Assembly (NCBI GenBank): GCA_019918135.1
Contig: WBZZ01005995.1
Coordinates: forward strand, 30,001-94,000
Direction: 5' to 3'
Source of the DNA: Paulinella micropora
Taxonomy: Eukaryota > Cercozoa > Imbricatea > Euglyphida > Paulinellidae
DNA: 64,000 bases
Part shown: positions 1 to 10,344 of the stretch, in pieces
Layout: every line of letters starts with the position of its first letter
How positions within the stretch are numbered: the first letter of the stretch is position 1
Notes under the pieces: model-generated
The model's database searches: none
What the model was told of the DNA's origin: nothing
The model's input: only the letters and a program-made list of their open reading frames with translations
Translations under genes and position numbers: made by a program

Positions 1-237
1 AATAAGATAGAATAAGATAGAATTAGAATAAGATAGATAAAGATGAAGATAGGATAAGATAAGATAAGATAAGATAGGAGAAGAGAAGATAAGATAGGAT
101 AAGATAATATAATATAAGATAAGATAAGATAGAATAAGATAGGATATGATAGAATAAGATAGAATAAGATAGAGTAAGATAGAGTAAGATGTATGGATAA
201 GATAGATAGATATAGATAGATAGAGATAGATAGATAG

Positions 238-272
<35 letters not shown>

Positions 273-300
273 GATAGATATTTAGGTAGATAGATAGACT
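1..300. repeat. AAGAT/GATA microsatellite
   Basis: The stretch is made of AAGAT-type pentamers drifting into GATA tetramers. Long hydrophobic or Ser/Tyr-rich reading frames here are repeat translation. No gene is visible. Confidence 0.95.
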
Positions 301-325
301 TCCACAAAGAAGTTATTGCCGCCTG

Positions 326-491
326 TTGTGTGAAGAATGTCTGACCAGTCTGGCGCAGCAGGGTGAAATGGCCATGTTTGGTCTGCGTCCCGACAGCGAG
401 GCTGATATGCAGTACATGTCCAAGCTCTGCCACGTCATGACGCAAGCTTGCCTGCTGTCCTGCTACTCCTCTTCCTCAGCCACTTCAACAG

Positions 492-527
<36 letters not shown>

Positions 528-1213
528 CTTCTTCTTCTTCTTCTTCTTCTTCCTCCTCCTCCTCCTCCGCAGTCACGCGTTTCCCCGCGTGCTCGTAAGT
601 GCTGCAGCTGCTGTTGGCTTGCGGCACTCCGCAGATGGCGCTCTCTGCCGCCAGCTTCCTGCTGCACCTGTGTATGCGACACCTGGCACGGCAACCACAA
701 CGACCACAACAACAACAACAACAACAACAATCTTCTATGCAGTCCGGCGATGCGCTGCAGGTGCTTTTGCATGCATGCATACATACATACATACATACAT
801 ACATGCATGCATACATACATACATACATACATACATATACCAACAATACATGCATGCAGGTGCTAGCTGTGGCTGAGCAGTTCGCCCGTTCGGCCCGTCT
901 GCTGTCCGCGCGACCATTACGCCTGGGCGTCCGCAGAACGCGCACGTGCTTGCTGGGCGGGCCGGGCCCGCCGCCCTCCTTTGCCATTTGCCAGGGACGG
1001 GCCGGCGCACCTAGGAAACGCAGGCAGAAAAATGGAAGGAGGGGAAGGAGAGGTTTTTGTTTGTCTTGCTACCCTATCAAGGGTTGTGTCTCGTGGGGGC
1101 GCAAGGGAGGAGGAGGAGGAGGAGGAAGGACACGGACCGGCAGGTCTGGACCAGCACAATGGGGAAATGGGCAGAGCAGGACCGGCCGGCCACGAGGTAG
1201 CTGTGTACCTAGT

Positions 1214-1273
<60 letters not shown>

Positions 1274-1313
1274 GTATCTATCTATGTATCTATCTACCTA
1301 TCTACCTATCTAC

Positions 1314-1359
<46 letters not shown>

Positions 1360-1365
1360 GTCTAC

Positions 1366-1423
<58 letters not shown>

Positions 1424-1464
1424 GTCTGTCTGTCTATCTATCTGTCTATCTAGTTCGCCCTGGC

Positions 1465-1522
<58 letters not shown>

Positions 1523-1545
1523 CTCTCTCTTTCTCATCCTACCTA

Positions 1546-1623
<78 letters not shown>

Positions 1624-1997
1624 CTCTCTCTCATCTATCTACCTACTATCTATCTATCTATCTAGTTCCGCTCTGGCCCGCTGGCAGTTCAAGCTAGCAA
1701 CCCAGCTTTGGGTGTGCACGCCGGCGGCAGGCTAGTCCTTCTTCTGTCTCCTTCCACCGACTCCTCCTCGGCACCGTCCTTGTCGTCCTTGTCGTCTTCG
1801 TCTGCTGCTGCTGATACTGATGATGGCAGTGTCCTCGCGGCCGTGCCTGAGGTCTCGCAACTGCTCTTACGAAGCCCTTTGCTAGCGCCTGACACCATTC
1901 TACGCATCGACCCGTGGAGTTTACAAGTGGTGGGCACCATCGTACTCTCCACCTCGCCCCTTCCCCAACGACTCCTGCACAACACACAACGACAAAT
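326..1997 (+). CDS. possible multi-exon gene fragment, function unknown
   Basis: Several non-repetitive segments on the plus strand read as protein between microsatellites: about 326-480 (Cys-rich start, [14 protein letters not shown]), 608-760 (helical, [12 protein letters not shown], then a glutamine run), 860-1196 ([15 protein letters not shown]) and 1666-1997 ([17 protein letters not shown]). Segment 608-760 follows a CTGCAG acceptor and ends CTGCAG|GTGCTT. The next acceptor is ATGCAG at 859, and both exons are phase 0. The 99-nt ATAC-repeat intron between them is a multiple of three without stops, so retention would also be tolerated. The acceptor TATCTAG at 1665 precedes the last segment. 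I see no start, stop or recognisable domain. Splicing is inferred, and unrelated exon debris is possible. Confidence 0.35.
485..551. repeat. CTT microsatellite
   Basis: An uninterrupted (CTT)n/(TTC)n tract that would encode poly-Ser or poly-Phe if read. It probably lies in an intron between candidate exons. Confidence 0.9.
775..838. repeat. ATAC microsatellite
   Basis: Tandem CATA/TGCA units fill the inferred 99-nt intron 761-859. Confidence 0.9.
1212..1665. repeat. TATC microsatellite, 450 bp
   Basis: (CTAT)n with CTAC and CTGT variants, broken twice by short unique sequence, notably a copy of the CTAG|TTCGCCCTGGCC-like acceptor context at about 1450 that recurs at 1661. Confidence 0.95.
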
Positions 1998-2003
1998 ATT
2001 ACG

Positions 2004-2250
<247 letters not shown>

Positions 2251-2253
2251 TGT

Positions 2254-2492
2254 GGCACCGCGATAGCCCAGTGGTTAAGGTCTACCATCTGGGACCTGTC
2301 GCCAGTTCGATTCCCGTCGGTGCCAGTATTTTCAAAGGATATTTTCTTTGAAAGTATTGGTCTGTCTGGAAGGCTTGGAGCTGCCTTGCGGGGATGTCAG
2401 TAGAGCCTATAGTCAAATCTTCGTACTCCCCTCGCGGGTGAGACGATGGAGGCACATGTGCAGAAATGCATTCGCCATTGACTGAGAAGCAC

Positions 2493-2494
<2 letters not shown>
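2254..2494 (+). mobile_element. tRNA-derived SINE, copy 1
   Basis: The 5' head resembles a tRNA gene: acceptor-like arms GGCACCG and CGGTGCC pair perfectly, an A box (TAGCCCAGTGG) lies about 10 nt in, and a B box (AGTTCGATTCC) follows about 35 nt later. A unique body of about 165 bp ends at GAGAAGCAC and is followed by (TTA)n. This is the layout of a RNA polymerase III SINE. This copy has the least eroded acceptor pairing of the five. Confidence 0.85.
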
Positions 2495-2573
<79 letters not shown>

Positions 2574-2804
2574 GGACACCGTGATAGCCCAGTGGTCAAG
2601 TTCTACCATCTGGGCCCTGTCGCCAGTTCGATTCCCGTCGGTGCCACCAGTATTTTCATTGAACATACCGGTCCGTCTGGAAGTGTTGGAACTGCCCTTG
2701 CGGGGGTGTCATTAGAGCCTATCGTCAATTCTTCGTACTCTCCTCACGGGTGAGACGATGGAGGCGCATGTGCAGATTTGCATCAGCCATTGACAGAGAA
2801 GCAC

Positions 2805-2805
<1 letters not shown>
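2574..2805 (+). mobile_element. tRNA-derived SINE, copy 2
   Basis: Same A box and B box as copy 1, head beginning GGACACCGTGATAGCCC, body ending AGAGAAGCAC, (TTA)n tail. Nearly identical to copy 3. Confidence 0.88.
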
Positions 2806-2857
<52 letters not shown>

Positions 2858-2876
2858 GCTTTTTCTTCTGTTCCTC

Positions 2877-2919
<43 letters not shown>

Positions 2920-3150
2920 GGACACCGTGATAGCCCAGTGGTCAAGTTCTACCATCTGGGCCCTGTCGCCAGTTCGATTCCCGTCGGTGCCACCAGTATT
3001 TTCATTGAACATACCGGTCCGTCTGGAAGTGTTGGAACTGCCCTTGCGGGGGTGTCATTAGAGCCTATCGTCAATTCTTCGTACTCCCCTCACGGGTGAG
3101 ACGATGGAGGCGCATGTGCAGATTTGCATCAGCCATTGACAGAGAAGCAC
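2920..3150 (+). mobile_element. tRNA-derived SINE, copy 3
   Basis: Almost identical to copy 2 through head and body, with a short (TTA)n tail that runs straight into a different duplicated unit at 3176. Confidence 0.88.
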
Positions 3151-3175
3151 TATTATTATTATTATTATTATTATT

Positions 3176-3582
3176 CAGCCCAATGGCCTCAAGGCGTTAA
3201 ACTGTGACGCTAACTCATAACCCTTTGGTGGTAGATGCTGGGGAGGAGGGTCGTTGCGCGCGTAAAAGATCTTAAACTCCGCATATGCTGGTTGATAGCC
3301 CAGGACCCAGCAGACACCAGATTGTTATGGGTGGGGTTTTGAGGCAGCTCTAGCAACCGCGCTTGGTGTATGCACTTGCACATTCGGTGACGTCTTGCAA
3401 GAGGTTGCTGGGACTGCGGAATAACCTCGGCTTAGTGCAGTCTTGCCCTCAGGAGCTCCATCGGTGGCCCCGATCATCAGGCGAGAGACTGACACGGGGG
3501 GGTGGAGGACCTCGAACAAGGGTATTGGAGGCTTATGTCCGTTGAGGATATGCCATTAGCTGCATCAGTACGCCTCAGATAT

Positions 3583-3584
<2 letters not shown>
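3176..3584 (+). repeat. 410-bp repeat unit R1, copy 1
   Basis: Begins CAGCCCAATGGCCTCAAGG and ends CGCCTCAGATATAG, bounded by (TTA)n on both sides. It differs from copy 2 at only a few bases. Short ORFs in it are not convincing. I see no tRNA-like head, so it may be a non-autonomous element sharing the TTA-tail habit. Confidence 0.85.
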
Positions 3585-3669
<85 letters not shown>

Positions 3670-3672
<3 letters not shown>

Positions 3673-4079
3673 CCCAATGGCCTCAAGGCGTTAAACTGTG
3701 ACGCCAACTCATAACCCTTTGGTGGTAGATGCTGGGGAGGAGGGTTGTTGCGCGCGTAAAAGATCTTAAACTCCGCATATGCTGGTTGATAGCCCAGGAC
3801 CCAGCAGACACCAGATTGTTATGGGTGGGGTTTCGAGGCAGCTCTAGCAACCGCGCTTGGTGTATGCACTTGCACATTCGGTGACGTCTTGCAAGAGGTT
3901 GCTGGGACTGCGGAATAACCTCGGCTTAGTGCAGTCTTGCCCTCAGGAGCTCCATCGGTGGCCCCGATCATCAGGCGAGAGACTGACACGGGGGGGTGGA
4001 GGACCTCGAAAAAGGGTATTGGAGGCTTATGTCCGTTGAGGATATGCTATTAGCTGCATCAGTACGCCTCAGATATAGT
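3670..4079 (+). repeat. 410-bp repeat unit R1, copy 2
   Basis: Near-identical second copy, same orientation, separated from copy 1 by about 85 bp of pure (TTA)n. This suggests tandem insertion at a TTA target or slippage duplication. Confidence 0.85.
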
Positions 4080-4094
4080 ATTATTATTATTATT

Positions 4095-4268
4095 TAGGGA
4101 GTACATAGGCCATCGGTCCCTTTCCATGGGCTGATTGGTATAAAGCTCCTAGATTAATGTTCTATGCCGTCACTTCCTTTATTCCACCGATTGGTGTGGA
4201 GACTTTCGTTATGGAATGGAGGACTGGATGCACATGGCCTTTTGGCTCAGCAATTGGCAGACGATACA

Positions 4269-4269
<1 letters not shown>
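4095..4269 (+). repeat. 175-bp repeat unit R2, copy 1
   Basis: Starts TTAGGGAGTACATAGGCC and ends before the (TTA)n tract that precedes SINE copy 4. The second copy is at 6658. Confidence 0.82.
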
Positions 4270-4335
<66 letters not shown>

Positions 4336-4603
4336 GGACACCGTGATAGCCCAGTGGTCAAGTTCTACCATCTGGGCCCTGTCGCCAGTTCGATTCCCGT
4401 CGGTGCCACCAGTATTTTCATTGAACATACCGGTCTATTTCTGGACCAGTATTTTCATTGAACATACCGGCCCGTCTGGAAGTGTTGGAACTGCCCTTGC
4501 GGGGGTGTCATTAGAGCTTATCGTCAATTCTTCGTACTCCCCTCACGGGTGAGACGATGGAGGCGCATGTGCAGAAATGCATCAGCCATTGACAGAGAAG
4601 CAC

Positions 4604-4604
<1 letters not shown>
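4336..4604 (+). mobile_element. tRNA-derived SINE, copy 4, with internal duplication
   Basis: Head and body as in copies 2 and 3, but the segment around CCAGTATTTTCATTGAACAT is present twice (about 4408 and 4447), lengthening the body. Copy 5 shares this duplication, so copies 4 and 5 form a subfamily. Confidence 0.88.
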
Positions 4605-4644
<40 letters not shown>

Positions 4645-4665
4645 TGTTATTATTATTATTCGATA

Positions 4666-4806
4666 GCATAGTTTAGAGAGGGGAGTATAGATACTTAGCT
4701 TTAGTATAGTTAGCTAGTGTGTGTGGCCTTCTATCAGTGAGCCTTTCCCTGTTTTTTTTTTTTCGAGTATATTTCTTCTAACGGGAAGCGCTGCCATTTT
4801 TTTTTA
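4666..4806 (+). repeat. direct repeat flanking an intron-containing gene, left copy
   Basis: A segment of about 140 bp beginning ATAGTTTAGAGAGGGGAGTA and ending ACGGGAAGCGCTGCCA. It recurs in the same orientation at 6133, placing the spliced gene fragment between two copies. Confidence 0.8.
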
Positions 4807-4883
4807 ATTTAAACTCTCTTTTTATTATTATTATTATTATTATTCCTCTTTTGCTGCTGCTTTAATTAGCTTGCTCTTTAAGT

Positions 4884-5468
4884 TCACATCCGAGGACAAC
4901 AAACATCGGGAGGGGGCGCTCGCGCTCGACGTTGCACTTACAAAGTACAACAATTTCGAACTGAAGGCGTCCACGCAAGTGGAGACATGTGAGGGTGAAA
5001 CTTCACCTTGTGCTCCCGGGTCTTTTTCCCTATAAGTATGAAAGATTTTTATAAACTGATTGTTTATTTTTTATTTGCAGGCTCTTCATTGTCTTTCCCA
5101 TTGGTTGGCGCAAGAAGACTCCTGCGCAAGTCAATCGAGGTACTGTATGTTTTTCAAAATTCACAAGCTGCACATATTTTTTATACTTGGATGTTGCAGG
5201 ATCGAAGCGCTTCATTTTTGCTGCGCGCGAGGTCGACACTGACGGCGATGGCAAGGCTGACGAAATCCAATATCAGCTCATGGGTTTTTTTGGTTTTAAC
5301 CTTAAACACTCTTGCATGCTTGATCCGTCGCCGATGGACTTCGAGAAGCAGGTGAAGCCCGCGTGGCTCCTCTACGTCGGTAACCCCACGAACCCGCCTA
5401 TGATTTGCAACTGGCGGAAGCGGGAGCTTTTGCTTCTGTACGAAGCAAACAAGGTCATTTCTTCTTCT

Positions 5469-5504
<36 letters not shown>

Positions 5505-5560
5505 ATTTTTCTTTTTCTTCTTCATATACATGTTATTATTCTTTTTCTCCACCAGCTCCA

Positions 5561-5595
<35 letters not shown>

Positions 5596-6031
5596 TTTTT
5601 GTTTTTGTTTTTTTTTGGCATCTTCCTTTTCTTTATTTTGCATATTTACTGCATGCTCGCCTGAAACGTTAGAAGAAGAATCAAAAAAAGGGCCCGACTG
5701 AGCCTCGCTCTTCGGGCAGGCCAAAAAAACTGAGATTCGGTAGCAACATTGTATGTAATGAAAAATGAAGGATGTATGTAATATTGTTTGGTTCTTTGTG
5801 CAGAATCCATCGACGTCGACGATGTTCCAGACGTTCCAGACGTCCCTGAAGAAGAAGAGACCCCTGAGCCTCCTATGCCTAAGGGGTCCAGCAAGAAAAA
5901 GCCAGGTACTAGCAAATTTCATCTTTTTTTGTGTGCTTTTTTTTCAGTGTTTCTAATTTCTGACGTGACTAGGCAAGCCGAAGTCCAAAAAGCCCGCGGT
6001 CGACGCTGATGAAGTGGACATGTCGTTGGAG
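4884..6031 (+). CDS. spliced gene fragment with DxDGDG motif and charged tail, function unknown
   Basis: Five consecutive exons join with compatible phases and GT-AG borders: 5081-5139, 5200-5453, 5673-5739, 5804-5905 and 5973-6031. Introns are 60 to 219 nt and pyrimidine rich. A further upstream coding-like segment lies at about 4884-5030, but its junction is unclear. The product begins LFIVFPIGWRKK, contains a calcium-loop-like DTDGDGKADE, a conserved-looking middle (about 84 codons in exon 5200-5453) and a Lys/Glu/Pro-rich tail with PDVPDVPEEEE and KKKPGKPKSKKP. No start or stop codon is found inside the direct repeats, so this is a partial gene. I do not recognise the family; the DxDxDG loop hints at metal binding but is not diagnostic. 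Confidence 0.7.
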
Positions 6032-6132
6032 GTATAATCTTTCCTACTCCTTCTTCTTCTTTTTCTTTTTTTTTGTGAGGGGGGGGGCCCCCGGGGGGGG
6101 GGGGGGGTCAAAAGGTCTCTTTGGGCGCCGCA

Positions 6133-6275
6133 GCATATAGTTTAGAGAGGGGAGTATAGCTACTAGCTTTAGTATGGCTAGCTAGTGTGTGTGGCATTCT
6201 ATCAGTGAGCCTTTCCCTGTCTTTTTTTTTCCGAGTATAATCTCTCTAACGGGAAGCGCTGACATTTTTTTTTCA
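6133..6275 (+). repeat. direct repeat flanking an intron-containing gene, right copy
   Basis: Second copy of the 140-bp repeat, with small indels in the T-run and a few substitutions. The pair spans about 1.6 kb. Confidence 0.8.
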
Positions 6276-6292
6276 AACTTTATTATTATTAA

Positions 6293-6325
<33 letters not shown>

Positions 6326-6349
6326 CATTATTATTATTATTATTATTAT

Positions 6350-6615
6350 GGACACCGTGATAGCCCAGTGGTCAAGTTCTACCATCTGGGCCCTGTCGCC
6401 AGTTCGATTCCCGTCGGTGCCACCAGTATTTTCATTGAACATACCGATCCATCTGGACCAGTATTTTCATTGAACATACCGGCCCGTCTGGAAGTGTTGG
6501 AACTGCCCTTGCGGGGATGTCATTAGAGCTTATCGTCAATTCTTCGTACTCCCCTCACGGGTGAGACGATGGAGGCGCATGTGCAGAAATGCATCAGCCA
6601 TTGACAAAGAAGCAC
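6350..6615 (+). mobile_element. tRNA-derived SINE, copy 5, subfamily of copy 4
   Basis: Same tRNA-like head, same internal duplication as copy 4, (TTA)n on both sides. Confidence 0.88.
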
Positions 6616-6657
<42 letters not shown>

Positions 6658-6658
<1 letters not shown>

Positions 6659-6833
6659 TAGGGAGTACATAGGCCATCGGTCCCTTTCCATGGGCTGATT
6701 GGTATAAAGCTCCTAGAGTGATGTTCTATGCCGTCACTTCCTTTATTCCACCGATTGGTGTGGAGACTTTCCTTATGGAATGGAGGACTGGATGCACATG
6801 GCCTTTTGTCTCAGCAATTGGCAGGAGATATAC
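6658..6833 (+). repeat. 175-bp repeat unit R2, copy 2
   Basis: Differs from the first copy at a handful of bases and again sits between (TTA)n tracts, immediately after SINE copy 5. Confidence 0.82.
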
Positions 6834-6883
<50 letters not shown>

Positions 6884-6942
6884 TTTGTTGTTGTTGTTGT
6901 CGTTGCTGTTGGTTTGTTCTGCCACTGCCTTGTTCGCAAGAA

Positions 6943-7548
6943 ATGAACGACTTCTTTCAAAACAACGGCGACCGGTATTGTATTCAGGGTAGTTCGTCCG
7001 CCGGCGTGTCGAAAGAAGTCGTTCAGGATCTTGTGAACAAGGCAATGTCAGAACAAGCCGCATCCATTAAGGAAATGCTAGCAGAAGAAAGAAAGTTGAG
7101 AGAGGAGGAAAGGAAGAAAAAAGAAGCGCAAGATCGGAAGGAAAAAGAGGCGCAAGAGAAGCGACAACGGGAAGAGGAGAGAAGAAAGAGGAAGAATTCG
7201 AAGAAGGAGAAGGAGGAGGAGGAGGAGGAGGAAAGCTCAGAAGAAGAGAACGAGAGAGTGAAGAAGAAGATGAAGAAGAATAACAAGAACAAGAAAAACT
7301 ATGATGATAATGATAACAACAACAACAACATCAGCAACAACAACAGCAACAACAACAACAACAACAACAAAAATAGTAAGAGCGAGAGAGAAAGCTTGCT
7401 GGAGGATCTCATCGCGCGGATGGCAGCTGGCGCTCTGTCTGCTGGTAACTCACCTTCCACCCCCCAACGCGGCACCGGTCTCACCGCTCCCAGCTCACCT
7501 AACGCATGGGAGTTTGTTTTAGCATCGCTTGCGCTGACTCGGCGCTAA
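6943..7548 (+). CDS. coiled-coil, Lys/Glu- and Asn-rich protein, 201 aa, function unknown
   Basis: ATG at 6943 follows a (TTA)n SINE-type tail, so no conventional promoter is visible upstream. The protein has a short folded-looking start (MNDFFQNNGDRYC), a helix (SKEVVQDLVNKAMSEQ), a long E/K/R-rich coiled coil (about residues 45-130), an Asn run (about 130-155) and an SPSTPQRG-type tail. The low-complexity segments come from triplet repeats, but the ends look like real coding sequence. A CAG|GTAGTT donor lies just after the stop (7568) and a matching GGCAG acceptor at 7680, so the annotated stop may be bypassed by splicing or the intron may lie in the 3' UTR. Confidence 0.5.
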   Translation: MNDFFQNNGDRYCIQGSSSAGVSKEVVQDLVNKAMSEQAASIKEMLAEERKLREEERKKKEAQDRKEKEAQEKRQREEERRKRKNSKKEKEEEEEEESSEEENERVKKKMKKNNKNKKNYDDNDNNNNNISNNNSNNNNNNNKNSKSERESLLEDLIARMAAGALSAGNSPSTPQRGTGLTAPSSPNAWEFVLASLALTRR

Positions 7549-8257
7549 CTTCAAATGCACGCACCAGGTAGTTTGCATAGCTTTCACTTTTCTCCTTCAT
7601 CTGAAAGATGTTTGAATTTGTTTTGTGTTTTTTTTCTTTGTAGTAGTGTAGTATTAATCGTAATTTTTTGCACTGGCAGGTTTGTTATGGTCGAAAGCGT
7701 GATTAAGAACGTTTGTCGCGTGCAAGAGTTAAACAAACTTCTAATTTAGTTAGTATGATATTACGGAGTTAGATTTATTATTTTTTTTAGTAATTAAAGA
7801 AATTTTGTTGTAGAATCTATGTATTTTGCGTGGCGACATCGCACTTCTCTTCCTCCCCCGTTCCCCCCTCCCCCCTCCCCCCCCCCCCGGGGGGAATTTA
7901 TTGTAGGTAAAAGCAATGTTTATTATCATAATAAAGTAAAATGCTTAATGTAAACAAAGATAAACAAACTTAAAAGCAAATTCTGCATGTTGGGCATTGT
8001 TATCATCATAGATTCATAGTAGCCGGGACTATGAAAAAGGAGAAAGATTACCGTGTCGGACCGGTTCCTGCCTACCTCTGAAGATGAAGTTAAAGTGTAT
8101 TACAATTAATAAAAACATGTTTTAATATTATTTTTATATGTTCTGCAATCAGTGAATTGATTTCCTTTCATTTCCACACGTTTTCAAAAAAGTCCATATA
8201 CTTCATGGAAAATTTCGGAAAAAGGGATACCCCCAAGATTGTCGAATGTTTAGTTAA
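7549..8257. other. A/T-rich intergenic, possible 3' UTR
   Basis: It holds a possible intron (7568-7680), several AATAAA-like signals near 7925-8110, and a C-run/G-run palindrome at about 7868-7895. No gene is seen. Confidence 0.5.
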
Positions 8258-8259
8258 AT

Positions 8260-8323
8260 GTCAAGTGCACTGCCTTGTCGAGCTTTAATTCAGCGCATTC
8301 TTTTTCGCACTCTCTTGGCGCCC
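8260..8323 (+). repeat. RB family exemplar (65 bp, TTTAATTCAGCGT core)
   Basis: Consensus: GTCAAGTGTAAGACYKTGTCGAG, then TTTAATTCAGCGT, a T-rich stretch, then GCACTTTCTTGGCGC. I count about 43 copies, e.g. near 9656, 10028, 12700, 13032, 15818, 21727, 25400, 29088, 32355, 38673, 42869, 45428 and 50590. Inverted copies lie near 18040, 29840, 30280, 30530, 39465, 40590 and 61140. No coding capacity is apparent. Confidence 0.75.
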
Positions 8324-8372
8324 CTACTCCCCCCCCCCCCCCTTGCCTCCCGCTCCCGATTTCCCCTGCTCC

Positions 8373-8399
8373 TTGAGCCCCCCGGGCTCAGGGGGCTCA
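8373..8399. repeat. RH hairpin exemplar (TGAGCCC...GGGCTCA)
   Basis: TTGAGCCCCCCGGGCTCA followed by GGGGGCTCA gives a perfect GC hairpin with alternative pairings. About 17 copies occur, near 9932, 11034, 11479, 12964, 14532, 15576, 22088, 24089, 29992, 30174, 32606, 43333, 50236, 50412, 60775 and 60969. Confidence 0.8.
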
Positions 8400-8451
8400 G
8401 AGGGAAGGAAGAAAGAAAGGGAAAAGGGGGGGGGGGCGCCCCACCCCATCG

Positions 8452-8600
8452 GTGTGCTCCAAAAAAAAGTTTACTTATTTTTGTCCCCCGCTCTGAGGAG
8501 GGAGGGGGGGTGTGCCGCGTGCTGCCCTTTCTCTCTCCCAGCTGTCTGCCGGTCTCAGGGGGGGTTTGCCTTCCTAGATTTCAATCTAATCCGATTTTTT
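8452..8600 (+). repeat. RD family exemplar (about 150 bp)
   Basis: Runs from GGCTCCAAAAAAAAGTTTAC through GCTCTGAGGAGGGAGG and CTCCCAGCTGTCTGC to TTTCAATCTAATCCGATT. Other copies lie near 11565, 14618, 22164 and 43410, with inverted pieces at 24108-24225 and 34566-34690. It is usually followed by GGGATGCGTTTGCACGCG and an RA unit. Confidence 0.75.
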
Positions 8601-8840
8601 TTGGGATGCGTTTGCACGCGCAAACAAGGGACGAGGGGAGGGGGGGGGGGGTAGCAGGGGACGACGGGAACAGGGGGAAGGGAGGGGGGCGGGGGGAGGA
8701 GCACTCCCCTCCCCCTTCTTCCCCCCTTCCTCTTTCTCCTCTCCCTCCCTCCCCCCCCCTTTCATTCCCCCCCGTTTGTTTCTTTGGTTGTCGGGCAAAA
8801 AAAATTTTCCGCAGATCTTTTCATATTTTTCATATTTTTC

Positions 8841-8974
8841 TGACCTTGCGCACGGTGGCCGAGCCTTGGCACGGACAGGACGCCGTCGGGATTGTGAGAG
8901 CCTTGTTCACCTGCTACATTGACCACCGCCCGTCCATCCGCCGCAGGGCTGCGCTGGAACACAGTGCGCAAGAT
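8841..8974 (+). repeat. RA family, first copy (MITE/SINE-like, about 130 bp core)
   Basis: Core from GACCTTGCGCACGGTGGCC to CAGTGCGCAAGATC. The ends are inverted repeats (TTGCGCAC with GTGCGCAA). A TGGCCGAG motif just inside resembles the A box of Leu/Ser tRNA genes. About 38 copies occur, starting near 9244, 10113, 10697, 11344, 11926, 12286, 13444, 14396, 14989, 16231, 16864, 17247, 17639, 18786, 19796, 20578, 21019, 21495, 21953, 22537, 23231, 23632, 23846, 24645, 25169, 25738, 28516, 28919, 31728, 32886, 38560, 43071, 43764, 44177, 44528 and 44927. One clear inverted copy is near 18395. Confidence 0.75.
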
Positions 8975-9390
8975 CTGTGGAATAGGAAAAATATGAAAAG
9001 TGGAAAAAAAAAATTTTTTGGAATGCGTTTGCACGCGCAAACAAGGGACGAGGGGAGAGGAGGGGGGTAGCAGGGGACGACGGGAACAGGGGGAAGGGAG
9101 GGGAGCGGGGGGGGGAGCACTTCCCTGCCCCTTCTTCTCCCCTTCCTCTTTCTCCTCTCCCTCCCTCCCCCCCGTTTGTTTCTTTGGTTGTCGGGCAAAA
9201 AAATTTTCCGCACATCTTTTCATATTTTTCATATTTTTCTGACCTTGCGCACGGTGGCCGAGCCATGGCACGGACAGGACGCCGTCGGGTCTGGCCGGGG
9301 CCCTTGTCCACCTGCTACATTGACCACCGCCCGTCCATCCGCCGCAGAGCTGCGCTGGAGCACAGTGCGCAAGATGCAAAAAACTAACAT

Positions 9391-9560
9391 TCTGTACTTT
9401 TTTTCTTTAGTAAAAGTCGGCGGGGCCGGGCCGTGTCAATATGGACAAGTGGGAAGTAATCTCTATTGGAAAATGCGTACAAAAATAGATACGGCAAGAA
9501 AAAGAAATCGCCGACAGCAGGAAAGGTTGTAGAGAGAGATGCCAAGATTAAAGCTTTGTC
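9391..9560 (+). repeat. block L, copy 1 (170-bp exon-like duplicated block)
   Basis: It starts AACTAACATTCTGTAC, has TTTTTTTCTTTAG like a 3' splice site, then a short open stretch (VGGAGPCQYGQVGSNLYWKM). It always follows an RA unit and precedes an RC unit. Confidence 0.7.
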
Positions 9561-10344
9561 AAAAAAATTTTTATTAATTTTTTTTAAATTCTTAGCGCCC
9601 CCCCTGCCCTTTCTCTTTCCCTCTCCTAGGTCTCAGTGCCAAGTGTAAGACAGTCGAGCTTCAATTCAGCGTATTCTTTGTTGCACTTTCTTGGCGCGCC
9701 CTCCCCCTTCCCTCTCCCACTCCCTGCTCTCAGACGGGGGGGCGAAAAAGACAATTCGTGCTTCTCCCATGGCACGGACAAGGCGCCGTCGTGAGGCCCT
9801 TGTCCACCTGGCACAGCGACCACCGCCCATCCATCCGCTGCAGCCACCCTAACGCGCCCCCCCCCCCCCCCCCTCCTCTCTCTCCTTAAATTTGTCTTGT
9901 GTCTCCCCTTCCCTCTCCTCCACTCCCCCCTGAGCCCGGGCGGCTCAAAGCACTCCCTTTCTTAGTTCTCAACGTTAAGTGCAAGACCGTCGAACTTTAA
10001 TTCAGCGTATTCTTTTCTTCACTTTGTCGAGCTTTAATTCAGCGTAATTTACAAATTCTTGGCGCTCCACCCCTCTCCGCTCCCCCTTCCCTCCTTTCAT
10101 ATTTTCCGACATTGCGCACGGTGGCCGAGCTATGGCACGGACAAGAAGCCATCGGGGTAAGCGAGGGGCTCTTGTCCTCCTGGCACACATGGCCACCGCC
10201 GCGTCCATTCGCCGCAGGTCGTGCTGGAGCACGGTGCTCTGCTCTTAGTTTTCAGTGCCCGAGTGTACGACCGTCGAACTGTAATTCAGCGTACATGACG
10301 TTTTCTTGGCGCGGCCCCTGCCCTGTCCCTCTCCCGCTCCCCGT

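Noticed and set aside
23-445. A 140-codon minus ORF at the left edge
   Set aside because: Mostly Ser/Tyr/Leu repeats from the GATA and AAGAT microsatellites.
2254-6615. Functional tRNA genes
   Set aside because: The heads have A and B boxes, but the D-arm spacing is abnormal, no clear anticodon arm forms, and they are fused to SINE bodies.
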